Below are positions 16,287 to 22,968 of a stretch of 43,880 nucleotides of DNA, one piece after another (the first letter of the stretch is position 1; each line of letters opens with the position of its first letter). The translations under genes and the position numbers were made by a program. The notes beneath the pieces were generated by a model, which worked only from the letters and a program-made list of their open reading frames with translations, was not told the origin of the DNA and did not search any database. Source of the stretch: Acidobacteriota bacterium (GTDB lineage: Bacteria; Acidobacteriota; Terriglobia; Acidiferrales; UBA7541); assembly GCA_023481105.1 (NCBI GenBank), contig JAMCWK010000152.1, positions 1 through 43,880 of the forward strand, written 5' to 3'.

Positions 16287-17750
16287 GTGTATTTTCAACA
16301 ATACTATTTGTCGTGTCTGGCGCATGCTTCCTACCTCATCGGCTCGGAGGGGCAAGCGGCCGTCGTGGATCCGCAGCGCGACGTCCAAATCTACCTCGAC
16401 GACGCGAAGAAGCACGGTCTCGCGATTACCCACGTCATCGAAACGCACATGCACGCCGACTTCGTTTCCGGGCACAAAGAGCTGGCAGCGCGGACGGGCG
16501 CGAAAATCTACGTCGGGCAGAAGGCTGGCGCGCACTTTGAGCACGTGGCCGTGAAAGACGGTGAAGAAGCGCGCATGGGAAACATCCTCTTCCGCTTCCT
16601 CGAAACCCCCGGCCATTCCATTGACAGCATCTGCATCGCTGCATTCGATCTGGAAGGAAAAAACTCTCCCGGTGAACCATGGGGCGTCTTCACCGGCGAC
16701 ACATTGTTCATCGGCGAAGTGGGGCGGCCGGACCTTTCTCCCACGCACACACCGCATGAGCTAGCTAATCTGTTGTACGACAGCCTTCACAAGCTGCTGG
16801 CGCTGCCGGATTCGTGCCAGGTATTTCCGGCGCACGGCGCGGGCTCGCTCTGCGGCCGCAACATCAGCGATGAGAAGCACTCCACCATCGGCCGGGAGCG
16901 CGCGTTTAACTACGCCCTGCAACCGCGCAGCCGTGAGGATTTCGTCGCGCTGATTACGGCCGACTTTCCCGAGCGGCCGGACTATTTCCTGCGCGACGCG
17001 CAAATCAACCGTGTGGGCGCCCCACTGCTGACCGAGCTTCCTCCTGTCGCCACGCTCACTCCGCAGCAGGTGCTGCACAAACAGGAGACGGGATGCGTCG
17101 TGCTGGACACGCGCTCCGCCGCGGAGTTCGGCGCAGGCCATGTGCCCGGGTCCATTCACATCGGCCTCGGCGGGCAGTTTGCCGCGTGGACCGGCTCGTT
17201 GATTGGCCTCGACGTGCCTATCATTCTGGTGGTCTCCGACCCCGACAAGTTGCAGGAATCGCAGGTGCGCTTGGCGCGCGTGGGCATCGAAAATCTGGCC
17301 GGTTATCTGGGTACGTCCGGCAACGCGCCGACGGGAAGCGATGTGGGTCCGGAAGCCTCGGGCCAGGCCATTCTGGCCTGGCAACGAGCCGGTCTGCCGC
17401 TGGGACAAGTGCCGCAAATCTCCGTCCTCAATCTTCATCAAGAGCTCAGTGACCGTCCCAACGAATTGCAAGTAGTGGACGTCCGCCGCGCGACGGAATG
17501 GGAAGCAGGGCACGTCGAGCAGGCCCGCCTGAAATCGCTCTCCGACCTGCGCACCATGCTCCACGATCTGGACACGCAGCGGCCCATCGCCGTGCACTGC
17601 AAGAGCGGCTACCGCAGCTCCATCGCCACCAGCTTGCTGCTGCGCGCCGGATTCAAGCAGGTGATGAACGTCACCGGTGGCTTCGACGCATGGACGGCGC
17701 AGAAGCTGCCCGTGGTGGTGGAAAAGTCGGCGGGCGCCTGCCCGGCCTGA
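16287..17750 (+). CDS. Persulfide dioxygenase-rhodanese fusion (ETHE1-like MBL plus two rhodanese domains)
   Basis: The protein has 487 residues. Residues 1-240 form an ETHE1-type metallo-beta-lactamase domain with iron ligands in THMHADFVSGH (H54, H56, D58), TPGHS (H110) and GDTLFIGEVGRPDL (D138), which oxidises glutathione persulfide to sulfite. Residues about 265-370 form a first rhodanese domain that lacks the catalytic cysteine (VVSDPDKLQES replaces the loop). Residues about 385-480 form a second rhodanese with active loop CKSGYRS (C438). The fusion should couple sulfur transfer to persulfide oxidation in sulfide detoxification. The GTG at 16287 is chosen because GAGGG lies upstream and MYFQQYYLSCLAHASYL is the normal family start. 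The in-frame ATG at 16200 adds unrelated residues. Confidence 0.9.
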   Translation: MYFQQYYLSCLAHASYLIGSEGQAAVVDPQRDVQIYLDDAKKHGLAITHVIETHMHADFVSGHKELAARTGAKIYVGQKAGAHFEHVAVKDGEEARMGNILFRFLETPGHSIDSICIAAFDLEGKNSPGEPWGVFTGDTLFIGEVGRPDLSPTHTPHELANLLYDSLHKLLALPDSCQVFPAHGAGSLCGRNISDEKHSTIGRERAFNYALQPRSREDFVALITADFPERPDYFLRDAQINRVGAPLLTELPPVATLTPQQVLHKQETGCVVLDTRSAAEFGAGHVPGSIHIGLGGQFAAWTGSLIGLDVPIILVVSDPDKLQESQVRLARVGIENLAGYLGTSGNAPTGSDVGPEASGQAILAWQRAGLPLGQVPQISVLNLHQELSDRPNELQVVDVRRATEWEAGHVEQARLKSLSDLRTMLHDLDTQRPIAVHCKSGYRSSIATSLLLRAGFKQVMNVTGGFDAWTAQKLPVVVEKSAGACPA

Positions 17751-17795
17751 AGCGGCGGCCAATATTCCAAGAGTGACCGGCGAACAGGGAAGGGC

Positions 17796-17825
17796 TTGAC
17801 AGGGCGAACAAAAAGCGAATATAGT
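17796..17825 (+). promoter_or_regulatory. Sigma-70 promoter for the DinB/DUF3052 operon
   Basis: A perfect TTGACA (17796-17801) and TATAGT (17820-17825) are 18 bases apart. The leader to the ATG at 17864 would be about 32 bases and contains the AAGGAG ribosome-binding site. Confidence 0.7.
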
Positions 17826-17863
17826 CCTCTCCCTGCGAGTGGCTTCAATCCAAGGAGACCAAC

Positions 17864-18349
17864 ATGAACAACCGTGAATTCTTCATCCAGCGCCTGCAAG
17901 CGGAAACCCCCGCCATGCTGAAAGTGATTCGCGCGCTGCCCGCCGGCAAGCTCGACTACCGCCCGCATCCCCGCTCGCGCTCTGCTGGAGAGCTGGTGGC
18001 TGTGCTCGCCGCGGAAGCCGCCGCCTGCGTGGAAATGTGCGCGAAGGGCGAAATCAACTGGGCCGAGCCGCAGGCGGCTACGGCCACCGAGCAAGCCGCC
18101 GTGGACTACGAGCGCTGCCAGAAAGAGTTTGCGGATCTCGTGCGCAAAGCGGACGACGCCACGTGGGACAACAAGAAAGTCCCGCTGCTGATGGGCGGGC
18201 AAAAGGTGCACGAAGGCACGCTCTCCGGGTTGAGCTGGGAAATGCTCTTCGACGCCGTGCACCATCGCGGCCAGCTCAGCACGTACATCCGTCCGATGGG
18301 CGGCAAGGTGCCGTCCATCTACGGCCCGTCCGCGGACGACGCGGGATAG
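17864..18349 (+). CDS. DinB-fold protein with incomplete metal site
   Basis: The protein has 161 residues and the four-helix DinB/YfiT fold, recognisable by the N-terminal AETPAMLKVIRALPAGKLDYRPH and the C-terminal HHRGQLSTYIRPMGGKVP and IYGPSADD. Many DinB proteins bind a metal through three histidines and use small thiols. Compared with the second DinB protein in this window, the first ligand is V47 and the second D130; only H134 remains. It may therefore be non-catalytic or bind metal differently. It is the first gene of a tight two-gene unit, 6 bases before the pseudo-receiver/DUF3052 gene. Confidence 0.82.
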   Translation: MNNREFFIQRLQAETPAMLKVIRALPAGKLDYRPHPRSRSAGELVAVLAAEAAACVEMCAKGEINWAEPQAATATEQAAVDYERCQKEFADLVRKADDATWDNKKVPLLMGGQKVHEGTLSGLSWEMLFDAVHHRGQLSTYIRPMGGKVPSIYGPSADDAG

Positions 18350-18355
18350 CACGCC

Positions 18356-19141
18356 ATGAAGCGGCGCGTCCGGCTGATTCACTGGAACGAATCCGAGGCC
18401 CGGCAGCGGGCAGAAATCCTGCGCGCTGCCGGGTACGACGTGTACTACAAAATCCAGCAGGGCCAGGATTTTCTCCGCGACCTCCGATCGCGCGTCTTCG
18501 ACGCTATGGTGATTGACTTGGACCGCCTGCCCTCTCACGGGCGGGATGTCGGCCTTGGCATCCGCGGCTCGAAATCCACGCGATTCACTCCCATTGTGTT
18601 TGTCGGCGGCGAACCGGAAAAAGTCGCGCGTGTGAAAAGCCTCCTCCCCGACGCAGCCTTCGCTTCGTGGAACAAAATCCGCAGCGCTTTGAAGCAAGCT
18701 ATCGCCCACCCGCCTGTCAATCCCGTCCGCCCGGATTCGATTCTGGCTGGCTATTCCGGCACGCCGCTGCCGAAAAAATTGGGCATCAAGCCGAACTCGG
18801 TCGTGGCGCTTGAAGGCGCGCCAGCCGGCTTCCACAAAACGCTGGGCGATTTGCCCGATGGCGTCGAGTTGCTGGAAGACTCTCGCGGCGCGTGCGACAT
18901 CATTTTGTGGTTTCTGCGCTCGCGCGAAGAGCTTCAGCACGGCATGAAAGCCATGGCCGTGCGCACCGGCGCCGGCCGCTTGTGGATTATCTGGCCCAAG
19001 AAAGCTTCCGGCGTGCAAACGGACGTCTCGGAACCCGTCGTGCGCGCTATCGGCCTGGCCTCGGGCCTGGTGGACTTCAAAATCTGCGCAGTGGACGCAA
19101 CCTGGTCCGGCCTCGCCTTCACCCGCCGCAAGAAGAAGTAA
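18356..19141 (+). CDS. Pseudo-receiver domain fused to DUF3052
   Basis: The protein has 261 residues. Residues 1-118 look like a response-regulator receiver: RVRLIHWNESEARQRAEILRAAGYDVYY, then AMVIDLDRLPSHGRDVGLGIR and TPIVFVGG. The paired acidic residues of the first loop and the conserved lysine are missing, though D54/D56 could be phosphorylated. Residues 130-258 match DUF3052: YSGTPLPKKLGIKP, ILWFLRSREEL, LWIIWPKKASG, GLVDFKICAVDATWSGLAF. DUF3052 usually occurs alone and its function is unknown. The gene follows the DinB gene by 6 bases, so both are probably made together. The basic RRKKK tail may contact nucleic acid, but this is a guess. Confidence 0.8.
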   Translation: MKRRVRLIHWNESEARQRAEILRAAGYDVYYKIQQGQDFLRDLRSRVFDAMVIDLDRLPSHGRDVGLGIRGSKSTRFTPIVFVGGEPEKVARVKSLLPDAAFASWNKIRSALKQAIAHPPVNPVRPDSILAGYSGTPLPKKLGIKPNSVVALEGAPAGFHKTLGDLPDGVELLEDSRGACDIILWFLRSREELQHGMKAMAVRTGAGRLWIIWPKKASGVQTDVSEPVVRAIGLASGLVDFKICAVDATWSGLAFTRRKKK

Positions 19142-19261
19142 TTCGCCGTGAGCGTCTGTGCTCGTACGGGCGCAAACTATTGCGCCCCTACCCGCGCAAC
19201 CTGCGTCCCGAGACCTCGGGATTGCGCAGGTTATCTATTAGTTTTAGCCAAAAGATTTCCC
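19142..19261. repeat. Two palindromic repeats in the 383-base gap after the DUF3052 gene
   Basis: The first, at 19164-19191, pairs GGGCGCAA with TTGCGCCC and is flanked by GTAC and CTAC; it belongs to the GTAGGGGCG...CGCCCCTAC family seen elsewhere in the window. The second, at 19198-19232, is a long hairpin: AACCTGCG and TCCCGAG pair with CTCGGGA and CGCAGGTT. Either may end transcription of the upstream operon. No coding sequence is seen here. Confidence 0.65.
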
Positions 19262-19290
19262 TTGACAATATGTTTCCTTTTAGATACTAT
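19262..19290 (+). promoter_or_regulatory. Strong sigma-70 promoter for the cysteine/histidine-motif gene
   Basis: A perfect TTGACA (19262-19267) and TACTAT (19285-19290) are exactly 17 bases apart in a locally AT-rich stretch. The next start codon is at 19525, giving a leader of about 228 bases. Confidence 0.65.
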
Positions 19291-19296
19291 CTGTAC

Positions 19297-19524
19297 GCCT
19301 GCTGTTGCTCCTGGCTGTTGCCCTCGACCGGGTTGCCGAGGTACCCTCTAGCTCAGCCACCGCACAAATCCATCCAGGCTGCATCCCGCTCTGCGGGTGA
19401 AAATTCAATCGTTCTTGCATCTTGCTCAGCAGCAACGACTTGCCCGTTTGATTCCTTTTGAATCAACTCGGCAACTCATTGTCTGCGAGCCACTTGCACG
19501 ATCGATTGGCCCCGGGGGTACCCC
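19297..19524 (+). promoter_or_regulatory. Long untranslated leader, possibly structured
   Basis: No convincing gene is seen in these 228 bases. They contain a perfect 7-base hairpin, TTGATTC with GAATCAA around CTTTT (19448-19466), and end in overlapping palindromes CCCCGGGG (19510-19517) and GGGGTACCCC (19515-19524) that touch the start codon and would hide any ribosome-binding site. The layout fits a regulatory leader, but no known riboswitch is recognised. Confidence 0.4.
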
Positions 19525-20205
19525 ATGTCGCAACGCTGTGCTCACAAGCATTCTGGCGGCTCTTACTGCAAACGCTGGGCAACCGGCGGCAGCCCCTTCT
19601 GCTACCGCCACCAACCGCCACCTGAAAAACCGGTCGAAGAGGACGACGCCAACCTCTCGCCGCTCGATCGCCTCACCACCCACGACGACGTCTTCGACGT
19701 CGTCCGCGAAACCCTCAACGCCATCCGTCTCGGACACGTCTCTCCGGGCCGCGCTTACGCCACCGGCTACTTCATCGACCTCTGGCTGCGCGTCCGCGAG
19801 CGCATGGACAAGGCCGGTCCCGACACGAAAAAGTTTCAGAAGCGCCGCCGCATGTCCAACGCCGTCGAACAGGCCACCTTTGACATGGTCGCGGAGAAAG
19901 TCGTGCAGGTCATCACCGGAAGGACTATCGAGCAAATCGAACGCGATGGTGGCCAGGTCACACGGCCGGGCGAGGACCATTGGACTCAGCGTCCGCTTTC
20001 CATCATTGACGAAATGCTCGGCGTCCGCGTGGCGGAAGCTGAGGATGCGGCTGCGGCTGCTGCCGCCGCGGCGGCTTCGTCGCCGGCTCCTGGACAATGC
20101 GCGTCAGCCGTCCCGGCGCAACCCGCGCCCACCGGCCCCTACGACCCTTCGCCTCCATTCCCGCTTCCCAAAAACTGGGGCCGCGAAGCAGAGCACAACA
20201 AATGA
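19525..20205 (+). CDS. Unknown protein with N-terminal Cys/His putative zinc motif
   Basis: The protein has 226 residues. The N-terminus carries C5, C15, C26 and H29 in the spacing C-x9-C-x10-C-x2-H (RCAHKHSGG, YCKRWATGG, FCYRHQ), a pattern typical of small zinc-binding modules and reminiscent of DUF5763. Residues 45-150 look helical and are rich in charged residues (LSPLDRLTTHDDVFDVVRET, KFQKRRRMSNAVEQATFDMV). An alanine run (about 174-184) and a proline-rich tail follow. There is no catalytic motif. I recall N-termini of this kind as recurrent in Acidobacteriota genomes, but no function is known to me. The gene has its own promoter, a long leader and palindromic repeats on both sides, so it may be an independent or mobile cassette. 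Confidence 0.7.
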   Translation: MSQRCAHKHSGGSYCKRWATGGSPFCYRHQPPPEKPVEEDDANLSPLDRLTTHDDVFDVVRETLNAIRLGHVSPGRAYATGYFIDLWLRVRERMDKAGPDTKKFQKRRRMSNAVEQATFDMVAEKVVQVITGRTIEQIERDGGQVTRPGEDHWTQRPLSIIDEMLGVRVAEAEDAAAAAAAAAASSPAPGQCASAVPAQPAPTGPYDPSPPFPLPKNWGREAEHNK

Positions 20206-20225
20206 AGTCTTACTTCATGAACGCC

Positions 20226-20330
20226 CGTACGGGCGGACCAACGCGTCCGCCCTATGTGGAGTGCGGCGGCTTGACGCCGCTTTGCTTTTCGTCCCGTTGG
20301 GGCGGACCCATGCGTCCGCCCCTTGAGGCG
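20226..20330. repeat. Cluster of palindromic repeats with terminator-like hairpin
   Basis: Two near-copies of a palindrome, GGGCGGAC...GTCCGCCC at 20231-20252 and GGGGCGGAC...GTCCGCCCC at 20299-20322, stand in the same orientation on either side of a third hairpin, GCGGCG with CGCCGC at 20263-20280. The middle hairpin is followed by TTTGCTTTT and can serve as terminator of the upstream gene. The arrangement is like the clustered REP elements known from other bacteria. Confidence 0.7.
20263..20289 (+). terminator. Probable Rho-independent terminator
   Basis: A 6-base GC stem (GCGGCG/CGCCGC) with loop GCTTGA is followed by TTTGCTTTT, 58 bases after the stop of the cysteine/histidine-motif gene. 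Confidence 0.5.
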
Positions 20331-20414
20331 CACCCGCCGCGGCGGGCGCCACTACGGAAGGCGGCGAAGACGAATGGCTGCGCCACAACGCTACCACCTG
20401 CGGGCCGACACCTA

Positions 20415-20420
20415 TATAAT
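20415..20420 (+). promoter_or_regulatory. Candidate -10 box for the YihY gene
   Basis: A perfect TATAAT lies 11 bases before the ATG at 20432, so transcription would begin within a few bases of the start codon and the message could be nearly leaderless. No good -35 box is seen. Confidence 0.35.
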
Positions 20421-20431
20421 CGCCGTGGGTC

Positions 20432-21262
20432 ATGCGTTCTGTGCTGAAAAACTTCGTCGGGGCCCTGCGGCGAGTGTTTCCCGCGGCGATTTCCGATTCG
20501 CAGGCCATTGCCTTCTGCATGTTTGTGGCGTTTTTTCCGATGCTGCTGTTTGGTTTCGGCCTGCTGGCCTTATCGTCGCAGATGGGCGGCGCCGCGGAGC
20601 AGTTCTTTTCCGACCTGCGCTATTTCATGCCGCAGCAGAGCCGGCTCGCGGTGACGGATTTCCTGACCGAGCGGGGCGCGGGCGCTGCGCCGCGGGCGTG
20701 GATCCTGCTCGGCCTGGCCGGCACACTGCTGGGCGGCTCGCAGGTGATGTCCGCATTCATGCAGGCCTTTCGCAATCTGTTCAGCGACCCCGCCCCGGCG
20801 CAGTACTGGCGCGATCAGCTCCGCGCGCTGCTGTTGCTCCTGGTGACGGGCGGGCCGCTGCTGGCGGCCATCATCCTCACCGTCTTCAGCCGGCAGTTGC
20901 GCACGTGGATGATCCTGCACTTCGGCCTGCCGGCGCTGTTCAACGCCGTCTGGGTGGTGGTGTACGTGGGCCTGAGCCTGGTCATCGCGGTGCTCGTCCT
21001 TTCGCTGCTGTACCACGTGGGCCGCTGCAACGACTGCACCTGGAACGATATTCTGCCCGGCGCGGTGGTCTCCACGCTGCTGTGGTGGGTGGCCAATTCC
21101 GCTCTCGGTGTGTACATGACGCGCGTGCCATACGGCGTGGTGTATGGCGGATTGGCCGCGGCCATCGGCCTGTTGGTGTGGATGAACCTTTGCGCCTTGA
21201 TTGTGTTGCTGGGCGCGGCGTACAACGCAGAAGCGCTTTCGCGCCGTGTGCGCGGCTCCTAG
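20432..21262 (+). CDS. YihY/BrkB-family inner-membrane protein
   Basis: The protein has 276 residues and about six membrane segments (about 25-47, 90-110, 132-155, 165-190, 207-228 and 240-265). The pattern of a long first helix with a serine/aspartate-rich start (AISDSQAIAFCMFVAFFPMLLF), the central GTLLGGSQVMSAFMQAFRNLF and the last GLLVWMNLCALIVLLGAAYNAE matches the YihY/BrkB family, once misnamed RNase BN. The molecular function is unknown; transport or envelope roles are proposed. The spacer before the next gene is short and AT-rich. Confidence 0.88.
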   Translation: MRSVLKNFVGALRRVFPAAISDSQAIAFCMFVAFFPMLLFGFGLLALSSQMGGAAEQFFSDLRYFMPQQSRLAVTDFLTERGAGAAPRAWILLGLAGTLLGGSQVMSAFMQAFRNLFSDPAPAQYWRDQLRALLLLLVTGGPLLAAIILTVFSRQLRTWMILHFGLPALFNAVWVVVYVGLSLVIAVLVLSLLYHVGRCNDCTWNDILPGAVVSTLLWWVANSALGVYMTRVPYGVVYGGLAAAIGLLVWMNLCALIVLLGAAYNAEALSRRVRGS

Positions 21263-21391
21263 AGGTGTTGGACTTTACGCCGTTAACCAATTTGCCGCGC
21301 CCCACGCGCAAAAAATATTTTTTTTCACAAAGTACTATTTACTTTTTTCGGTTTTCGTCTAATCGTAGAAAGAGTAACCGAGGTCTGTTCA

Positions 21392-21640
21392 GTGGGGGCG
21401 AAGGGCGACCTGCAAGTCGAATGTTATTCGGGGTTCCGCGCCGAGGAGCGCCCGCTGCGTTTTGTTTTGCGCGGCCGGCCCTACGCGGTGGAACAGGTCG
21501 AGGACCGGTGGTATTCTCCGGAAGCCACGTACTTTCGCGTGCGCGCGGACGACGGCAACGATTACGTCCTTCGCCACGATGAACCGCATGATGTCTGGAC
21601 GCTGGATGCATTTCGCGCCGTACACCGAGGTGCTGCATGA
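21392..21640 (+). CDS. Small unrecognised protein coupled to a PilZ gene
   Basis: The protein has 82 residues, starting at GTG. It is mostly beta strand by appearance: ECYSGFRAEERPLRFVLRGRPYAVEQVEDRWYSPEATYFRVRADDGNDYVLRH. Short proteins with the same phrase pattern (surface, RPLRF, DRWY, YFRVR-DDG) recur in bacteria, but I cannot give a function. Its TGA stop overlaps the ATG of the PilZ gene (ATGA), so both are translated together, which suggests that they act together. The AT-rich stretch just upstream, with several A and T runs, is a likely promoter region. Confidence 0.6.
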   Translation: MGAKGDLQVECYSGFRAEERPLRFVLRGRPYAVEQVEDRWYSPEATYFRVRADDGNDYVLRHDEPHDVWTLDAFRAVHRGAA

Positions 21641-21951
21641 AGACCGATAACCGGCTCTATGACCGCTTGTACCTCACGGAATCGCAGTATGTGAAATGTG
21701 AAGGCGTGGGGTTCGCCTTTACAGGCCGCATCACGGTGATTGGCCTGGGCGGGCTCTACATCCTGACCGACAAGTCCTACCCCATGGGAACGGTGCTAGC
21801 ACTGCGCGTGTCCGTCGGAGCAGAAGTCGTGGAGGCGGACGGCATCGTCCGCGACGTGGAGCCCGACGGCTTTGGCGTGGAGTGGGTCAAGCTGCGCGGC
21901 GCCAACGAAGACGCGTTGATGCGCATCATGAACCGCCTGCGCGCCGCCTGA
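21637..21951 (+). CDS. Single-domain PilZ-like protein with degenerate ligand motif
   Basis: The protein has 104 residues and the size and strand pattern of one PilZ domain. R6 and R10 (RLYDR) give the RxxxR arm, but the second motif, normally D/NxSxxG, reads VIGLGG (V34, G36, G39), so the acidic and serine residues that hold cyclic-di-GMP are missing. It may bind weakly or act as a partner-binding adaptor. It overlaps the preceding small gene by 4 bases and converges on proline dehydrogenase with a 6-base gap. Confidence 0.72.
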   Translation: MKTDNRLYDRLYLTESQYVKCEGVGFAFTGRITVIGLGGLYILTDKSYPMGTVLALRVSVGAEVVEADGIVRDVEPDGFGVEWVKLRGANEDALMRIMNRLRAA

Positions 21952-21957
21952 GCGCTG

Positions 21958-22905
21958 CTACTTTTTTCCGTTGCTGCCGAACGTTTCGACCATCAAATTT
22001 TTCAGAACAAACCAGCAGTTGGCCGGCCGCTCCGAAAGCCGCCGCATAAAATAAGGACACCATTCCGTGCCGTAAGGCACGTAAATCCGCAACGGATGTC
22101 CTTGTGCGCGGATTTCCTGCTGAAGGTCGCGACGGATCCCAAAGATCATCTGGAATTCGTATTGGTCCTGCTTCACGCTGCGTTCCGCGATGCGCTTGCG
22201 CGCGTGGTCCAGCATCGCTAAGTCGTGCGTGGCAATCGCGGTGATGAAGCGCCCATCGAGTAGCTTGTCCAGCAGGCGGCAGTAGTTCGCGTCCACGTCC
22301 TGCTTTCTCTGGAAGGCAATACTCTTCGGTTCGCGGTACGCGCCCTTCACGAGGCGGATCTTCGGATGCAGCGGCGCCAGCCGCTCGAGGTCCTTCTCCG
22401 TGCGGTACAGATACGCCTGGATCGCCATCGCCGCGTTTTCCCGCCGGCGCCGTACAGCCTCGAAGATGTCCAGGGTCACGTCGGTGTACGGCGAGCCTTC
22501 CATGTCCATCTCGATGTCGCGACGCAATTCCGAGGCGGCAGCCAGAATCTCTTCCGTCAGCCTCTGGCACAACTCCCGGCCCCCGGGCTTCACGTCCAGC
22601 CCCAGCTGGGTGAGCTTGACGGAAATGTTGCCGTCGATCTTGTTGCGGTCGAGCTCGCGCAGCATCGCGACGTAACCATCTTTCACCCCGGTGGCACCCT
22701 CGACGGTGGTGACGTTTTCGCCCAAATGGTTCAGGCTGATGCGGCGGCTTTCGCCGTTCAGCTCCAGGCAGGCGCGAATGGCGTCTTCGAGTTGCTCGCC
22801 GGCGATGAAGCGCAGCGCGAATCCATGCTTGATGCCGCGCCGCGCGATCGCATCGGTGACATTCTTCTTTGTGGACAGCCAGAAAATAAAATCGCGGACA
22901 ATCAT
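21958..22905 (-). CDS. Proline dehydrogenase
   Basis: The protein has 315 residues, the usual size for a monofunctional FAD-dependent enzyme that oxidises proline to pyrroline-5-carboxylate at the membrane. Visible motifs of the TIM-barrel family are LTQLGLD, DMEGSPYTDVTLDIF, IQAYLYRTEKDL, IRLVKGAYREPKSIAF (flavin/lysine strand), ATHD, and YVPYGTEWCPYFMRRLSERP, where the RRxxE pair binds the substrate carboxylate. The ATG at 22905 lies 5 bases after GAGG. No pyrroline-5-carboxylate dehydrogenase gene is nearby, so the second step is encoded elsewhere. It is known as putA-type or PRODH; I give no symbol because the bifunctional PutA is excluded by length. Confidence 0.92.
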   Translation of the reverse strand: MIVRDFIFWLSTKKNVTDAIARRGIKHGFALRFIAGEQLEDAIRACLELNGESRRISLNHLGENVTTVEGATGVKDGYVAMLRELDRNKIDGNISVKLTQLGLDVKPGGRELCQRLTEEILAAASELRRDIEMDMEGSPYTDVTLDIFEAVRRRRENAAMAIQAYLYRTEKDLERLAPLHPKIRLVKGAYREPKSIAFQRKQDVDANYCRLLDKLLDGRFITAIATHDLAMLDHARKRIAERSVKQDQYEFQMIFGIRRDLQQEIRAQGHPLRIYVPYGTEWCPYFMRRLSERPANCWFVLKNLMVETFGSNGKK

Positions 22906-22968
22906 GATGACCTCACGGCTCAGACCGAAGCGTAAGAAAGATACTGTAGTCTGCAAGCAGCAGACAGC

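Noticed and set aside
19525-20205. Possibility that the cysteine/histidine protein is a REP-associated tyrosine transposase
   Set aside because: HKH near the N-terminus is not the hydrophobic-centred HUH motif and there is no matching tyrosine helix.
19397-20326. A 309-codon frame overlapping the cysteine/histidine-motif gene
   Set aside because: It is rich in Arg/Ser/Pro/Thr, the mark of a shifted GC-rich frame, and has no ribosome-binding site.
20323-21582. A 419-codon frame on the plus strand overlapping the YihY gene
   Set aside because: The YihY frame has clear membrane helices and family motifs; the longer frame is a low-complexity Arg/Ala/Gly shadow.
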